Positions 7,598-17,392 of a DNA stretch of 64,000 nt are shown in pieces. Source of the stretch: Bog-473 sp963745175 (GTDB taxonomy: Bacteria; Actinomycetota; Acidimicrobiia; Acidimicrobiales; RAAP-2). The notes beneath the pieces are model-generated. The model was not told the origin of the DNA. It saw only the letters and a list, made by a program, of their open reading frames with translations, and ran no database searches. The stretch covers positions 62,001 through 126,000 of the forward strand of contig CAVUWK010000003.1 in the NCBI GenBank assembly GCA_963745175.1, given 5' to 3'. Numbering within the stretch: position 1 is the first letter of the stretch; each line of letters opens with the position of its first letter. Position numbers and translations under genes: made by a program.

Positions 7598-9286
7598 TCA
7601 GACGCTGGGGGTGGCACCCAGGGGGCGGACGGGTCCGGTCGGCCCGAGCGGCCCGAGCGGGCGGTCCGGTGGGGGACGCCGGTGCGCGTCGTGGCGCCGG
7701 CCGAGCCAGATGACGACCGCGCCGAAGGTGAGCCCGCCGGCGAGCATGGCGCCGACCACCCGCCCCAGCAGGCCGGGGATGCTGGTCGAGGCCGAGAGGT
7801 TGGACACCACCAGCACGACCACCGCCATCGGTACCGAGGCGATGAGGACACGGACGAGCGGCGCCCAGGTCTCGCGCTCGGCCAGGCGCCCGAACCACTG
7901 GCGGAAGGTGGCCAGGGCGAGCAGCGCCGCCACCGTGTAGGCGATGGAGAGCGAGAGGGCGAGCCCGCGCACGCCGAGCGGCCCCACCAGCAGCACGGCC
8001 AGCACGATGTTGAGCGCGTTCTCCACCAGGTAGAGGTAGAAGGCGACCTTGGTGCGCTGCATCGACTGGAGCACCCGCACCAGGTAGAGGTAGGTGCAGA
8101 ATCCGGGCAGGCCGAGGGCGAACAGGGCCAGCGCGGCACCGGTGGTCGCCGTCTCGGCCGGCGTGCTGTGCCCGTTGCCGAGCAGCAACGCGACCGCGGG
8201 CCGCGCCAGCAGGAGCATGCCGACGGCGGACGGGATGATGAGGGCGAGAATGGCGCGGAGGCCGCCGGTCATGCGGTGGAGGAAGGCGGTCCGCTGCCCG
8301 GTCGACCAGCGCTCGGCCAGGTCGGGCGTGACGACCGACATCACGGTCACCGCGATGACGCCGTAGGGCAGCTGGAAGAAGGCGTATGCGTAGGTGTACG
8401 ACGACACCGGGTCGGATCCGGCCACGCTGCCGGCCAGGATGGTGACCACGAAGAGCGCGACCTGGTTGGCCAGCACGAAGCCGAATGTCCAACCGCCCAA
8501 TCGGGTCACGACGCGCAGCGCTTCGTCGCGCGGGTTCCAGTTCCAGCGCAGCAGCCCGAGGTCGGCGCGACGCAGGCTCGGGATCAGCGCCACGCCCTGC
8601 AACACGACGCCGAGGGAGGTGCCGAGCCCGAGGAGGATCAGCTCGGAGCGGTGTTGTGCCACCCCGGCCAGCGACGCGCCGTGCCCGCCGGCCCACAGGC
8701 CGAACCAGACCAGGACTCCGATGCAGACGAGGTTGTTGATGATCGGGGCCCAGGCGACGGCGATGAAACGGCGCCGGGTGTTGAGCAGCGCGGCCGCCAG
8801 CGCGAAGAGCCCGTAGGCGGCGATCTGGATCACGAACCAGCGCAGGAACCCGGTGGCCACCTGGCGTTCCAGCAGTACGCGGTGGAGCTGGTCGGGGCGG
8901 GCATGCGTATCGAGCACGGTCAGGGCGTCGATGAGGAACGGCGCGGCGAGCAGCGCGGCGACCGTCGTGACCAGCAGGACGACCACCGAAACGGTGAGCA
9001 CGGCGGAGATCGACTCGAAGGCCTCCTCTTCGGTCTTGTTGGCCAGCCGGTCGACGAAGACCGGGATGAAGGTGGCGGAGAGGACGCCGCCGAGCACGAC
9101 GTCGTAGAGCATGTTGGGCGTGGTGTTGGCCAGGTTGTAGGAGTCGGCCAGCAGCGTCTGGCCGAGGGCCCAGGCCAGCGCCACGAAGCGCAGCAGCCCG
9201 GTGACCCGCGAGACGCCGGTGCCGACCGCGACGTAGGCGGCCGACGTCCGCAGGGGCAGGGTGCGGGCCCGGCGGGGGGTGGCCAC
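7598..9286 (-). CDS. murJ: Lipid II flippase MurJ (MviN)
   Basis: A polytopic MOP-superfamily membrane protein with about 14 predicted helices that moves lipid II across the membrane for peptidoglycan synthesis. The N-terminus reads SAAYVAVGTGVSRVTGLLRF and then ANTTPNMLYDVVLGGVLSATFIP is split over the second helix, both typical of MurJ. The GTG at 9286 is chosen because it follows the upstream stop by 2 nt; earlier in-frame starts would run into that gene. The length is 562 aa. The C-terminal tail of about 35 residues is Pro- and Arg-rich. The mycobacterial MviN gene has the same neighbours. Confidence 0.92.
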   Translation of the reverse strand: MATPRRARTLPLRTSAAYVAVGTGVSRVTGLLRFVALAWALGQTLLADSYNLANTTPNMLYDVVLGGVLSATFIPVFVDRLANKTEEEAFESISAVLTVSVVVLLVTTVAALLAAPFLIDALTVLDTHARPDQLHRVLLERQVATGFLRWFVIQIAAYGLFALAAALLNTRRRFIAVAWAPIINNLVCIGVLVWFGLWAGGHGASLAGVAQHRSELILLGLGTSLGVVLQGVALIPSLRRADLGLLRWNWNPRDEALRVVTRLGGWTFGFVLANQVALFVVTILAGSVAGSDPVSSYTYAYAFFQLPYGVIAVTVMSVVTPDLAERWSTGQRTAFLHRMTGGLRAILALIIPSAVGMLLLARPAVALLLGNGHSTPAETATTGAALALFALGLPGFCTYLYLVRVLQSMQRTKVAFYLYLVENALNIVLAVLLVGPLGVRGLALSLSIAYTVAALLALATFRQWFGRLAERETWAPLVRVLIASVPMAVVVLVVSNLSASTSIPGLLGRVVGAMLAGGLTFGAVVIWLGRRHDAHRRPPPDRPLGPLGPTGPVRPLGATPSV

Positions 9287-9288
9287 CG

Positions 9289-11319
9289 TCAGTGCGCCCG
9301 GGGGCGGGCCCGCCGGGAGCGCCGCCACGTACGCACCCACCAGACCAGGAGGACGGCGCCGGCGAAGGCGGTGAGCGCGACCCCCACGAAGGAGATCTCG
9401 GTCGAGTGCACCGTGAGCACGGTGTGGGCGATGAGGACCTGGCCATCCGGCGTGTGCAGCGTCACCTCAATGGGGAGGCGGTCGCCCGAGGTGCGGGCCT
9501 GGGCGGTGACCCGGACCGAGGTGGTCGGATGGATGAGCGTCAAGCGCTGCGTGTTGCCGTCGGGGAAGGTGAACTTGTCGCTGCTGAGCGTCACGACGAC
9601 GGTCACCGGGTAGGGAGCGGAGGAGAGGACGGTGACGGGGATGGCGGCCCGCTGCGAGGTGAACGTCACCGTGCGCTCCGTGGCCAGCGTGACCTGCCCG
9701 GTGGTGCCCTCGAACGCCCTGGCGTAGGCGCTCAACGCGCTGGTCCGCCCCGCGGTGCTGAGCCCGCGCGCTTCGGTGGTGAGGAGGATGTCGCCGAGCG
9801 TCGTCAGGCTGGCGGGATGTCCGTCGACGGCCAGGGCGAACGACCCGAGCTGTTGGCGGTCGAGCGCGATGCGGTCGGCGGCGGTGCGCGTGATGCCGTG
9901 CGCCGCGGGCCCGGCCTGCAGCTGGCGCACCGACGGCTCGCGGTTGCCGCCCACGGGTACCTGGGTGAAGAGCTGGTCGAGGGTCACCGGGCTGAGGGCC
10001 GGGTTGGCGGAGAGGCCGGTGAGCAGCGCGTTCATGAAGGCAGCCGAGGGGTGCCACCCCGGGGGAGGGCTCACGACGACGCCGCGGGGCGACCGGAGGA
10101 ACGTGTTCTCGAAGTGGACGAACGAGAGCCCGGCGAGCAGCTGCTCGGCGGCGAGGGCCGGGTTGCCCGGGGTGGCGGTGAAGCGCGAGCTGAGCGCGGA
10201 GTCGGCCGCCAAGGCCGGGACGGTGGAGCCGTGCCCGAGGTCCAGGGTGAACGGCTGGGCAAAGGTGTAGGGGCTCGCGTCGTCCGGGGCGAGCTCGGTG
10301 TCGCTCAGCACGGCCTGGGACGACCCGGCCACCTGCAGGCCAGAGGCGAGATCGCCGCCGTCACCCTGCGAGAACGTCGAGGCCGTGTCCACCCAGGGGC
10401 CACCGTCGGGCCGGAGCCCGGCACTGCGCAAGACGTCGTCACCGCGTTGCATCTGAGCACCGATCTCCCCGGCGATGCCGGCCTCGGACAGCGCGGCCAC
10501 GTTGATGGGCACGTAGGGCTGGTCCATCAGCTCGTCGCCGCTGAGCGCGGCCAACTGGTCGAGCGCGTGCAGGCCGGCGCGCGACCGCGTCGCCTCGATC
10601 GTGCTCACCGACAACGGGCTCACGGAAAGCGTGGTCGCCACGTCGTGATGGTCCGTCAGCGCGTCGGCCATGGTGGTCGCGCCGTCCGCGGTCACGGGAA
10701 CGACGACGCCCACCCGCAGGGCGCCTCCGGTCGCCGACACCGCGGACGGCTGTTGGTAGGTCAGGAAGGTGGTGAAGCGGGCCAGCGGGCTCGACGAGCC
10801 CTGCCGCGCCAGGGCGACCGAGACCGGGTACACGTCGCCGCACTCGTCCGCGGCAGGCGAGCAGCCCAACGTGAGCGTGGGCGCGCCCGCTGCGCAGACG
10901 CCCGTCCCGCTGGAGGGGGGGCTGGCGCTCGAGTCGGGCAGGATGGTCACACAAGCCGAGGCCGTCATGCCACCGGCCGCCGCGGTGACGGGGACGGGGG
11001 GCATCCGGCCCAGCGGCGTGCCCGTCGGCGTGCCCGAGATCGCCTGCTGCAGTTGGGAGCCGCTGTTGACGCGACCGTAGAAGGTCAGGCTCACCCGGAG
11101 CCCGCTGGCGGGCCCCTCGCTGGCGGACACCTCGAGCGCAAGGTTGAACCACGGCTGGGTCGCGGTCACCCACGGGGTCTGGGAGGTCAGGACCATCGGC
11201 GGCCCGCCCGCGCGCGCTTGCTCGGTTCCGCCCGCGGCTGCCGCTCCCAGTGTGCTGACCAGGGCTGTGACGGCCACCGCAAGCGTGCAGAGGGCGGTGC
11301 TGGCCCGGCGCTTCGACAC
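9289..11319 (-). CDS. DUF6049-type secreted, membrane-anchored protein
   Basis: A 676-aa protein with an N-terminal signal peptide (RRASTALCTLAVAVTALVST, cleavage after about residue 30), a long extracellular part rich in Ser, Thr and Val with beta-strand character, and a C-terminal helix at about 640-660 followed by the basic tail RTWRRSRRARPRAH. It matches the family found directly upstream of mviN in mycobacteria (the Rv3909 position). Its function is unknown, but the constant pairing with murJ and a stop only 2 nt before murJ point to the cell envelope. Confidence 0.8.
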   Translation of the reverse strand: MSKRRASTALCTLAVAVTALVSTLGAAAAGGTEQARAGGPPMVLTSQTPWVTATQPWFNLALEVSASEGPASGLRVSLTFYGRVNSGSQLQQAISGTPTGTPLGRMPPVPVTAAAGGMTASACVTILPDSSASPPSSGTGVCAAGAPTLTLGCSPAADECGDVYPVSVALARQGSSSPLARFTTFLTYQQPSAVSATGGALRVGVVVPVTADGATTMADALTDHHDVATTLSVSPLSVSTIEATRSRAGLHALDQLAALSGDELMDQPYVPINVAALSEAGIAGEIGAQMQRGDDVLRSAGLRPDGGPWVDTASTFSQGDGGDLASGLQVAGSSQAVLSDTELAPDDASPYTFAQPFTLDLGHGSTVPALAADSALSSRFTATPGNPALAAEQLLAGLSFVHFENTFLRSPRGVVVSPPPGWHPSAAFMNALLTGLSANPALSPVTLDQLFTQVPVGGNREPSVRQLQAGPAAHGITRTAADRIALDRQQLGSFALAVDGHPASLTTLGDILLTTEARGLSTAGRTSALSAYARAFEGTTGQVTLATERTVTFTSQRAAIPVTVLSSAPYPVTVVVTLSSDKFTFPDGNTQRLTLIHPTTSVRVTAQARTSGDRLPIEVTLHTPDGQVLIAHTVLTVHSTEISFVGVALTAFAGAVLLVWWVRTWRRSRRARPRAH

Positions 11320-11353
11320 AGGGAGAGGCTAGAGGGCGCACTACCGTGGGCGG

Positions 11354-12748
11354 GTGCAGTCCACGTCGGTTCCCGAGCGGTTCCGCCCCTACGTCGACGC
11401 CACCGAGGAGGTGGCGCGCCGCTTCGCCGCGGCCGGGCACACCTTGTACTTGGTGGGGGGCTCGGTGCGGGACGCCCTGTTTCCGGGGCCGGCGGCGATG
11501 CCGGACGACCACGACCTCGACCTCACAACCGATGCCCTGCCCGCCGAGACCGAGCGGCTGGTGCGGGGCTGGGCCGACGACATCTGGACCCAGGGCGAGC
11601 GCTACGGCACGATCGGCTGCCGCAAGGGCACCCAGGTCTACGAGATCACGACGCACCGGGCCGAGGTCTACGCTCCCGAGTCGCGCAAGCCCGAGGTGAC
11701 CTTCGGCGACGACCTGGCGGTGGACCTGTCGCGCCGCGACTTCACCATCAACGCGCTCGCCCTGCGCCTGCCCGACATGGAGCTGATCGACCCTTTCGAC
11801 GGGCTGGGGGACCTGGCGGCGGGGCGGTTGCGCACGCCGCTCGACCCCGAGATCTCCTTCGGGGACGATCCCCTCCGCATGCTGCGCGCGGCGCGGTTCG
11901 CCGCCCGCTTCTCGCTCGAGCCCGACCCGGCGCTGACGGCCGCGGTGGAAGTCATGCACGGCCGGCTCTCCATCGTCTCGGCCGAGCGCATCCGCGACGA
12001 GCTGGACAAGATCGTCATGGTCGACGTGCCGTCGACGGCGCTGTGGTTCGTGGTGCGCACCGGCCTCGCCGGTGAGTTCCTCCCCGAGCTGCCGGGGCTC
12101 GCGCTCGAGCAGGATCCGATCCACCGGCACAAAGACGTGTTGGCGCACACCCTCGCCGTCGTGGACAAGACGTCGAAGAACAGGCTGCTGCGGCTGGCCG
12201 CCCTGTTCCACGACGTGGGCAAGCCGCGCACGCGCGCCATCACCGACGGCGGCGTGAGCTTCCACCATCACGAGGTGGTGGGCGCGCGCATGACGCGGAC
12301 GCGCATGGAGGCGCTGCGCTACTCCGCCGCCGACGTGGACACCGTGGTGCGCCTGGTCGAGCTGCACCTGCGCTTCCACACCTACCGGCTGGGCTGGACC
12401 GACAAGGCGGTGCGCCGCTACGTGCGCGACGCCGGCCCGCACCTCGACCTGCTGAACGAGCTCACGCGCTGCGACTGCACGACGCGCAACGCGGCCAAGG
12501 CCAAGGCGCTGGCCCGGCGCATGGACGAGCTCGAGGCGCGCATCGCCGAGCTGGGCGAGCAGGAGGAGCTGCAGGCGCTGCGCCCCGACCTGGACGGGAA
12601 CCAGGTCATGGAGCTGCTGGGCATCGGCCCGGGCCGCGCCGTCGGTGAGGCTCTGGACTTCCTGATGGAGCTCCGCCTCGACGAGGGGCCGCTGGGCGAG
12701 GAGGAGGCGACGGCACGGCTGCGGGCCTGGTGGGCCGAGCGTCCGTAG
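11354..12748 (+). CDS. pcnA: CCA tRNA nucleotidyltransferase / poly(A) polymerase family
   Basis: This enzyme adds or repairs the CCA end of tRNAs. The nucleotidyltransferase head has GGSVRDALF at about residues 36-44 and the metal-binding DHDLDLTTDA at 52-61, followed by RRDFTINALA and the FGDDPLRMLRAARF motif. A C-terminal HD phosphohydrolase domain contains LFHDVGKPRT (about 283-292), HHHEVVGA and LVELHLRF, so it may also have phosphodiesterase activity. The start is a GTG at 11354. It is divergent from the DUF6049 gene with a 34-nt gap, as pcnA is from Rv3909 in mycobacteria apart from mutT4, which is absent here. Confidence 0.92.
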   Translation: MQSTSVPERFRPYVDATEEVARRFAAAGHTLYLVGGSVRDALFPGPAAMPDDHDLDLTTDALPAETERLVRGWADDIWTQGERYGTIGCRKGTQVYEITTHRAEVYAPESRKPEVTFGDDLAVDLSRRDFTINALALRLPDMELIDPFDGLGDLAAGRLRTPLDPEISFGDDPLRMLRAARFAARFSLEPDPALTAAVEVMHGRLSIVSAERIRDELDKIVMVDVPSTALWFVVRTGLAGEFLPELPGLALEQDPIHRHKDVLAHTLAVVDKTSKNRLLRLAALFHDVGKPRTRAITDGGVSFHHHEVVGARMTRTRMEALRYSAADVDTVVRLVELHLRFHTYRLGWTDKAVRRYVRDAGPHLDLLNELTRCDCTTRNAAKAKALARRMDELEARIAELGEQEELQALRPDLDGNQVMELLGIGPGRAVGEALDFLMELRLDEGPLGEEEATARLRAWWAERP

Positions 12749-12787
12749 CCGGGCGACAGCGAGCGGCCGGCGGTAGCGTCGCGGGGC

Positions 12788-13273
12788 ATGACGAGGATCG
12801 CGGCACCGGAGAGCGGCATGGGCGAGCACATCGACTGGGCGCTGCTGCGCCCGGACATGGCGGCGGGGATGGGCAAGCTGTCGGCGGCGGTCTACGACAA
12901 CTCCCAGCTGCCGGTGCGCGAGCGCGAGGCGGCCCGCTGGACCATCGCGCTGATCAACGACTGCGCCGTCTGCCGCGACACGCGGGCCCGTGACGGGGAG
13001 TCCGCCGGCGCCGGTGAGCCGTTCTACCTCGAGGTGACCGACTGGCGCGCCGCCACCGGGCTGAGCGTGCGGGAGCGGCTGGCGGCGGAGTTCGCCGAGC
13101 GCTTCGCCCTCGACCACCTGGCCATGGACGACGAGCTGTGGGGCCGCCTGCACGAGGCCTTCTCCGAGGCAGAGCTGGCGGACCTCACCATCTGCTGCGG
13201 GATGTTCCTCGGCATGGGGCGCGCGCTGGCCGTGGTCGGGGTGCGGGCCCCCGACGAGCGCATCCTGGTCTAG
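12788..13273 (+). CDS. Carboxymuconolactone decarboxylase/AhpD-like protein
   Basis: A 161-aa all-helical protein of the CMD family. The segment ALINDCAVCRDTRA contains the CxxC pair seen in AhpD-type alkylhydroperoxidases, but the downstream His that AhpD uses is not obvious, and a second Cys pair (ICCGM) lies near the C-terminus. It lies 39 nt after pcnA on the same strand and converges with ino1. Substrate unknown; a peroxide-related or decarboxylase role cannot be separated from sequence alone. Confidence 0.8.
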   Translation: MTRIAAPESGMGEHIDWALLRPDMAAGMGKLSAAVYDNSQLPVREREAARWTIALINDCAVCRDTRARDGESAGAGEPFYLEVTDWRAATGLSVRERLAAEFAERFALDHLAMDDELWGRLHEAFSEAELADLTICCGMFLGMGRALAVVGVRAPDERILV

Positions 13274-13278
13274 CCGGG

Positions 13279-14379
<1,101 letters not shown>

Positions 14380-14417
14380 GGACGTGTCTCCTTCGGTGTC
14401 GGTGTTCCGTGGTTTCG

Positions 14418-15044
14418 TCACGTCACCGGCTCCGTACCGGCGGTGACGAGGGCGGCGCGTTCGGACGCGATGAGGGTGTCGAGCCAGCTGATGTCGCGGG
14501 CGACGCCGTCGGCGGTGTGCTGCACGACGGAGCGGGCGTAGACGTCGAGGTCGGTGCGGGCCGCCTCGGCCTCACCCAGGCGCTGGACCAGTTGGGCCCG
14601 CCGGCGCTCCAAGAGGGTGAGGCGGGCCTGGGGGGCGAGGTGCCGGGCGAAGGCCAGGCGGAGCCCGAAGCTGCGGGCGTCGTCGGTGGCCCCGCTGCCG
14701 GCCAGCAACTCGACGAAGAGCGCGCGGCCGGCATCGGTGATCCGGTAGACCTTGCGGCCCCGGCGAGCCCGGGTGGGGGAGTGCCGGCGGGCGCGCAGCA
14801 CGGCCAGCTCGCCGCTCAGGGAGCCGGTGGGCGGTGCCGCCGCGGCCGTCGTCCCCGTACTCGGGTCACCCCCGCCTTCGGTCGCCACCACGGCGCCCGA
14901 CTTCTCCAGCCGGGTCAGGGCGGGGTAGATGGAGCCGAAGGAGACATTGGCCAGAAGGCCCAGGTGCTCGCGCAGTCGGCGGCGGATCTCGTAGCCGTGG
15001 AGGTCGCGCTCTTCGAGGAGGCCGAGGATAGCCAGGTCCAACAT
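14418..15044 (-). CDS. PadR family transcriptional regulator
   Basis: A winged-helix regulator beginning LDLAILGLLEERDLHGYEI, followed by the recognition region SFGSIYPALTRLEKSGAV, the defining PadR pattern. A Gly/Thr/Ala-rich insert of about 25 residues sits in the wing before GRKVYRITDAGRALF. The C-terminal half is a helical dimerisation and effector domain of the Vir type. The gene precedes ino1 by 38 nt. An inverted repeat 10 nt upstream of its start (15055-15071) is a likely operator, suggesting autoregulation and joint control of ino1. The ligand is unknown. Confidence 0.92.
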   Translation of the reverse strand: MLDLAILGLLEERDLHGYEIRRRLREHLGLLANVSFGSIYPALTRLEKSGAVVATEGGGDPSTGTTAAAAPPTGSLSGELAVLRARRHSPTRARRGRKVYRITDAGRALFVELLAGSGATDDARSFGLRLAFARHLAPQARLTLLERRRAQLVQRLGEAEAARTDLDVYARSVVQHTADGVARDISWLDTLIASERAALVTAGTEPVT

Positions 15045-15054
15045 GACGGAAAAG

Positions 15055-15071
15055 TATATCGGATCGATATA
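15055..15071. promoter_or_regulatory. Candidate PadR operator
   Basis: TATATCG GAT CGATATA is a perfect 7-bp inverted repeat with a 3-nt spacer, an AT-rich island in a GC-rich setting, 10 nt upstream of the padR start. Its position and shape fit autoregulation by the adjacent PadR protein; direct binding is inferred. Confidence 0.65.
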
Positions 15072-15168
15072 GCGACGTGACGACGGACGTCACGCAACCG
15101 TCGCGTCCGTGCCTGATTTGCCCCCCAATTGGGCCCGGTTTCGAGGTGTGGGAGGTAGCCTGGCGGCC

Positions 15169-15606
15169 GTGTCGCTCACCTCGGAGCCGAGGCCTCCCTC
15201 CCGTGCGGTGAGCCCTGACGTCACGGCCCAGGTGGAGTACCGGATCATCCGCAACGGGGTCGTCCGGGAGGTCGAGCGGGGCCGGGTCCTGCGCACCGAC
15301 GTCTGCGACGCCCACCCCGAATTGCTCCGGGCGGCGCGCAACGTGGGCCGGCCGACCAAGGAGGTCTGCCCCATCTGTGACGACGGCCGGCTTGTCACGG
15401 TCACCTTCGTCTTCGGAGCCAAGCTCCCTCCGGGCGGGCGCTGCCCCGGCAACGCGGCCGAGCTCAAGGCGCTGTGCCGCCGGGAGGAGCCCGTCCTGTG
15501 TTACGAGGTCGAGGTCTGCCCCGACTGCGCCTGGCACCACCTCATGCGCAAGTACCCCGCCGGCGGCCGCAGGCCGCGCCAGAAGAAGGCGGCGCCGGCC
15601 AGGTGA
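15169..15606 (+). CDS. DUF5318 zinc-ribbon-like protein
   Basis: A conserved actinobacterial protein of unknown function. It contains DVCDAHPELLRAARNVG, a CPICDDGR pair and a second CPDCAWHH pair, suggesting a zinc ribbon. Several in-frame GTG codons are possible starts (15109, 15169, 15208); 15169 gives a length of 145 aa, close to relatives. Its place near ino1-padR and upstream of rpsF matches the mycobacterial order, although panB stands here where ponA1 stands there. Its stop overlaps the panB GTG as GTGA, so the two are translationally coupled. Confidence 0.75.
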   Translation: MSLTSEPRPPSRAVSPDVTAQVEYRIIRNGVVREVERGRVLRTDVCDAHPELLRAARNVGRPTKEVCPICDDGRLVTVTFVFGAKLPPGGRCPGNAAELKALCRREEPVLCYEVEVCPDCAWHHLMRKYPAGGRRPRQKKAAPAR

Positions 15607-16442
15607 GCGACGGACCGGTCACCGTTCCCGCCCTGCGGGTCCGCAAGCGGCGCAACGGCGACACGCCCATCGTCATGGTCACGGCCTACGACGAGCCGGG
15701 TGCCCGCATCGTGTCCGAGGCCGGCGCCGATATCATCCTCGTCGGCGACTCGGTGGCCAACACCGTCCTCGGTTATCCCGACACGCTGCACGTCGACATC
15801 GAGGTCATGGCGCACCACACGGCGGCGGTGGCGCGCGCCGCGCCGCACTGCCTCATTCTCGGCGACATGCCGTGGATGAGCTATCACCTCTCGCCTGAAG
15901 ACGCCGTGCGCAACGCCGCCACGCTGATCCGCGCCGGGGCCCAGGCGGTCAAGCTCGAGGGCGGCCGGGCCCGCCTCCCGGTGGTGGAGGCGATCATCCG
16001 GGCGGAGATCCCGGTCATGGGCCACCTCGGCCTCACGCCCCAGTCGGTCCTCGCCATGGGCGGCTTCCGGGTGCAGGGCAAGAGCGCCGACGCGGCCAGC
16101 GCCCTGCTCGACGCAGCCAAGGCTCTCGCGGCCGCAGGCTGCTTCGCGTTCGTGATCGAGGGGGTGCCCGACGTCGTCGGCGCCGCCGTGACCGAGCACC
16201 TCGACGTGCCGACCATCGGCATCGGGGCCGGGGCGGCCTGCGACGGCCAGGTCCTGGTCTTCCACGACCTGCTCGGCCTGGGCAAGGGGACCCCGCCGAA
16301 GTTCGTCCGGCAGTACGCCGACGTGGGCCGCATCGCCACCGAGGCCATCGCCGCCTTCGCCGCCGATGTGCGCAGCGGGAGCTTCCCGAGCGACGCCGAG
16401 AGCTACCACGCCCCCGCAGGCCTGGGCGACGCCCTGAGCTAA
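15603..16442 (+). CDS. panB: 3-Methyl-2-oxobutanoate hydroxymethyltransferase
   Basis: Adds a hydroxymethyl group from 5,10-methylenetetrahydrofolate to alpha-ketoisovalerate, the first committed step of pantothenate and CoA synthesis. The TIM-barrel motifs are clear: VMVTAYD, ILVGDSVANTVLGY, the LILGDMPWMSYH metal and substrate loop, VKLEGG, MGHLGLTPQS and PTIGIGAGAACDGQVLV. The GTG at 15603 overlaps the DUF5318 stop by 4 nt. At 279 aa the length is normal. No other pan gene is nearby. Confidence 0.95.
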   Translation: MSDGPVTVPALRVRKRRNGDTPIVMVTAYDEPGARIVSEAGADIILVGDSVANTVLGYPDTLHVDIEVMAHHTAAVARAAPHCLILGDMPWMSYHLSPEDAVRNAATLIRAGAQAVKLEGGRARLPVVEAIIRAEIPVMGHLGLTPQSVLAMGGFRVQGKSADAASALLDAAKALAAAGCFAFVIEGVPDVVGAAVTEHLDVPTIGIGAGAACDGQVLVFHDLLGLGKGTPPKFVRQYADVGRIATEAIAAFAADVRSGSFPSDAESYHAPAGLGDALS

Positions 16443-16488
16443 CGCCCCGAGCTGAGGGCGGCTACCATGGCTCCCTGCAATAGACCCT

Positions 16489-16521
16489 GCTCCTGACCGT
16501 CAGGAGCCCGGGCACGCCCGG
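16489..16521 (+). promoter_or_regulatory. rpsF leader double hairpin, candidate S6:S18 autoregulatory site
   Basis: GCTCCTGA CCG TCAGGAGC (16489-16507) is a perfect 8-bp stem closing a CCG loop. A second short stem, CCGGGC-AC-GCCCGG (16508-16521), follows without a gap. GGGAGGT at 16528-16534 is the rpsF ribosome binding site. Known S6:S18-binding leaders expose a CCG that imitates 16S rRNA, so this is a plausible autoregulatory element for an operon encoding both proteins. Confidence 0.5.
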
Positions 16522-16543
16522 TCCAGAGGGAGGTACGCCGCTC

Positions 16544-16870
16544 ATGCGGCCCTACGAAGTCATGGCCATCTTCGAGGCCACCACCGAACCCACGGTGATC
16601 CAGGGCGTGCTCGACCAGGCCCTGGGCGTCATCCGCACCACAGGCGGCACCCCCGGCGCCATCGACCGCTGGGGGAAGCGCACCTTCGCCTACGAGGTGA
16701 ACCACAAGCGCGAGGGGTACTACGTCGTGGTGGAATTCACGGCCGAACCCGAGACCGTGGCCGCCCTGGACCGCATGCTCGGCCTGGCCGACGAGGTCGT
16801 CCGCCACAAGGTCGTCCGCCTCCCGGACACCAAGGCCGCCGCACAGACCGCCGCGCCGGCGGCCGGCTGA
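16544..16870 (+). CDS. rpsF: 30S ribosomal protein bS6
   Basis: The first gene of the S6-SSB-S18-L9 operon. The protein begins MRPYEVMAIFEAT and contains WGKRTFAYEVNHKREGYYVVVEF, which is the family core split over two strands. It binds S18 in the 30S platform. The ATG has a strong GGGAGGT site 9 nt upstream. The C-terminus extends with an Ala/Lys-rich tail to 108 aa. A structured leader precedes it. ssb follows after 24 nt with its own AGAGGAGAG site. Confidence 0.95.
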   Translation: MRPYEVMAIFEATTEPTVIQGVLDQALGVIRTTGGTPGAIDRWGKRTFAYEVNHKREGYYVVVEFTAEPETVAALDRMLGLADEVVRHKVVRLPDTKAAAQTAAPAAG

Positions 16871-16894
16871 CCGGCCGGCGAGAGGAGAGCAGAG

Positions 16895-17392
16895 ATGCCG
16901 TCAGACAACAGCGTGACGCTGGTGGGGAACGTGACCCGCGACCCCGAGCTGCGCTTCACCAACACCGGACAGGCCAACGTGACCTTCGGGCTGGCGGTCA
17001 ACCGCCGCTGGCAGAACCGCCAGACCCAGGAGTGGGAGGAGGCCACCTCGTTCTTCGACGTGGTCTGCTGGCGCGAGATGGCCGAGAACGTGAGCGAGAG
17101 CATCACCAGGGGCGCGCGGATCATGGTGGCCGGCCGGCTCGAGCAGCGCAGCTGGGAGACCCAGGAGGGCGATCGCCGCTCCAAGGTCGAGGTGGTGGCG
17201 GACGAGATCGGCCCGTCGCTGCGCTGGGCCACCGCCCAGATCACCAAGAACGAGCGCCGCGGACCCGGGGAGTACAGCCGGGGTGGCGGCGGAGGCGGAG
17301 GCGGTGGTGGCCGACCGGCCGCTCCGCCGGCACAACCCCAGCCTGCGGCGGATGCCGGGGCCGGCTATGGATTCGACGAGGAGCCCTTCTGA
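16895..17392 (+). CDS. ssb: Single-stranded DNA-binding protein
   Basis: A 165-aa SSB that coats single-stranded DNA during replication and repair. The OB fold runs over residues 1-110 (VTLVGNVTRDPELRF, then SFFDVVCWREMAENV). A Gly-rich linker with a run of ten Gly and a Pro/Ala/Gln section follows. The C-terminal tip FDEEPF is the acidic interaction tail, slightly different from the DDDIPF form. It overlaps the rpsR ATG by one base (TGATG). Confidence 0.95.
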   Translation: MPSDNSVTLVGNVTRDPELRFTNTGQANVTFGLAVNRRWQNRQTQEWEEATSFFDVVCWREMAENVSESITRGARIMVAGRLEQRSWETQEGDRRSKVEVVADEIGPSLRWATAQITKNERRGPGEYSRGGGGGGGGGGRPAAPPAQPQPAADAGAGYGFDEEPF

